The notes below the pieces were generated by a model that did not search any database, was not told the DNA's origin, and saw only the letters and a program-made list of their open reading frames with translations. The position numbers were made by a program, and so were the translations under genes. Of a stretch of 64,000 bases of DNA, positions 63,710 to 64,000 are shown piece by piece. Source of the DNA: an uncultured Phocaeicola sp. (lineage in GTDB: Bacteria; Bacteroidota; Bacteroidia; Bacteroidales; Bacteroidaceae); assembly GCA_944320845.1 (NCBI GenBank), contig CALUJA010000001.1, positions 62,001 to 126,000 of the forward strand, written 5' to 3'. Positions within the stretch are counted from its first letter, which is position 1. Each line of letters begins with the position of its first letter.

Positions 63710-64000
63710 TTAAAAGCGGAATAAGTCATTCATGCTTAAAAATCCGGTGTGCGCGGCCGTATATTCGGCTGCCAGTACAGCCCCCAGCGCGAATCCTTTG
63801 CGGTTCTTGGCATCGTGGGTGATAATGATGGAGTCGGCTTCCGATTCATATTTTATCGTGTGTATTCCCGGCACTTCTCCCTCGCGGACCGCACTGACGG
63901 GCAGTTCGTTCGGAGCGCATTCCGTAGTCCCGCTTACCGTTCCGTCGGGTGCAGTCAGTGTTCCCATCACCCATTTGTCTTTCCGGTCAAGGTTCTCCAG
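63710..64000 (-). CDS. dapB: 4-hydroxy-tetrahydrodipicolinate reductase, C-terminal part (runs off the right edge)
   Basis: The frame is open across the right edge for 97 codons (including the stop). The part in view holds the C-terminal substrate-binding half of DapB: AVREGEVPGIHTIKYESEAD, HDAKNRKGFALGAVLAAEY. The N-terminal Rossmann domain lies outside the window. The enzyme makes tetrahydrodipicolinate for lysine and diaminopimelate. The unit dapB-lepB-lepB2-wbqC is compact. Confidence 0.9.
   Translation of the reverse strand: MENLDRKDKWVMGTLTAPDGTVSGTTECAPNELPVSAVREGEVPGIHTIKYESEADSIIITHDAKNRKGFALGAVLAAEYTAAHTGFLSMNDLFRF

Noticed and set aside
1-64000. CRISPR arrays, tRNA or rRNA genes, insertion sequences, phage genes
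   Set aside because: No regular spacer-repeat pattern, no tRNA T-loop and acceptor pattern, and no transposase, integrase or phage structural gene were seen on either strand.

Overview
The window looks like chromosomal DNA of a gut-type member of the Bacteroidales, most likely Bacteroides or a close relative. The evidence is a SusC/SusD locus with a hybrid two-component regulator, a fused SecDF, Bacteroidetes-specific small families (DUF3098, DUF4271, DUF4491), a long signal peptidase I, and promoters of the Bacteroides type (TTTG-like box, 19-21 bases, TAnnTTTG). I found no rRNA, tRNA, CRISPR array, phage or insertion sequence.

Region 1 (1-15.3 kb) is a polysaccharide utilization locus. A divergent hybrid two-component regulator runs off the left edge. 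It faces susC, susD and three glycoside hydrolase family 127 genes. Two of these genes are broken: susC has an in-frame TGA in its signal peptide, and the middle GH127 gene has a one-base frameshift between the two halves of its metal site. The locus appears to be decaying unless these are sequencing errors.

Region 2 (15.3-33 kb) is mostly minus-strand housekeeping. It holds an MsbA-like ABC exporter, SufE, an M28 lipoprotein, TyrS, a TatD/YidD/RnpA/HemD/DUF4271/LOG series, and MetK behind what looks like a SAM-II riboswitch. Next comes a compact cluster of folK, queA, truB, uppP, DUF3098, ftsX and a methyltransferase, followed by a PspC protein and MiaB.

Region 3 (33-45.5 kb) carries a CoA-transferase, a GtrA-like protein, TypA/BipA, ribosomal protein S15, LuxS with MtnN (recycling of methylation by-products), a large YfhO-like membrane protein, a lipoprotein thioredoxin, a DUF2795 protein, a cobalamin adenosyltransferase, a methyltransferase-like protein, ferritin and an acyltransferase.

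Region 4 (45.5-64 kb) carries a TPR protein with a LuxR-like helix-turn-helix. A coupled set of outer-membrane barrel, long TPR protein and Nudix hydrolase follows. Then come an Lrp regulator with DUF4491, a YgjP-like metallopeptidase, SecDF, an endonuclease/phosphatase-family protein, two overlapping rhomboid proteases, and a dapB-lepB-lepB2-wbqC operon. The second signal peptidase has lost both catalytic residues.

Most convergent or operon-end gaps hold long perfect hairpins that should act as terminators, and some of them share sequence with each other.
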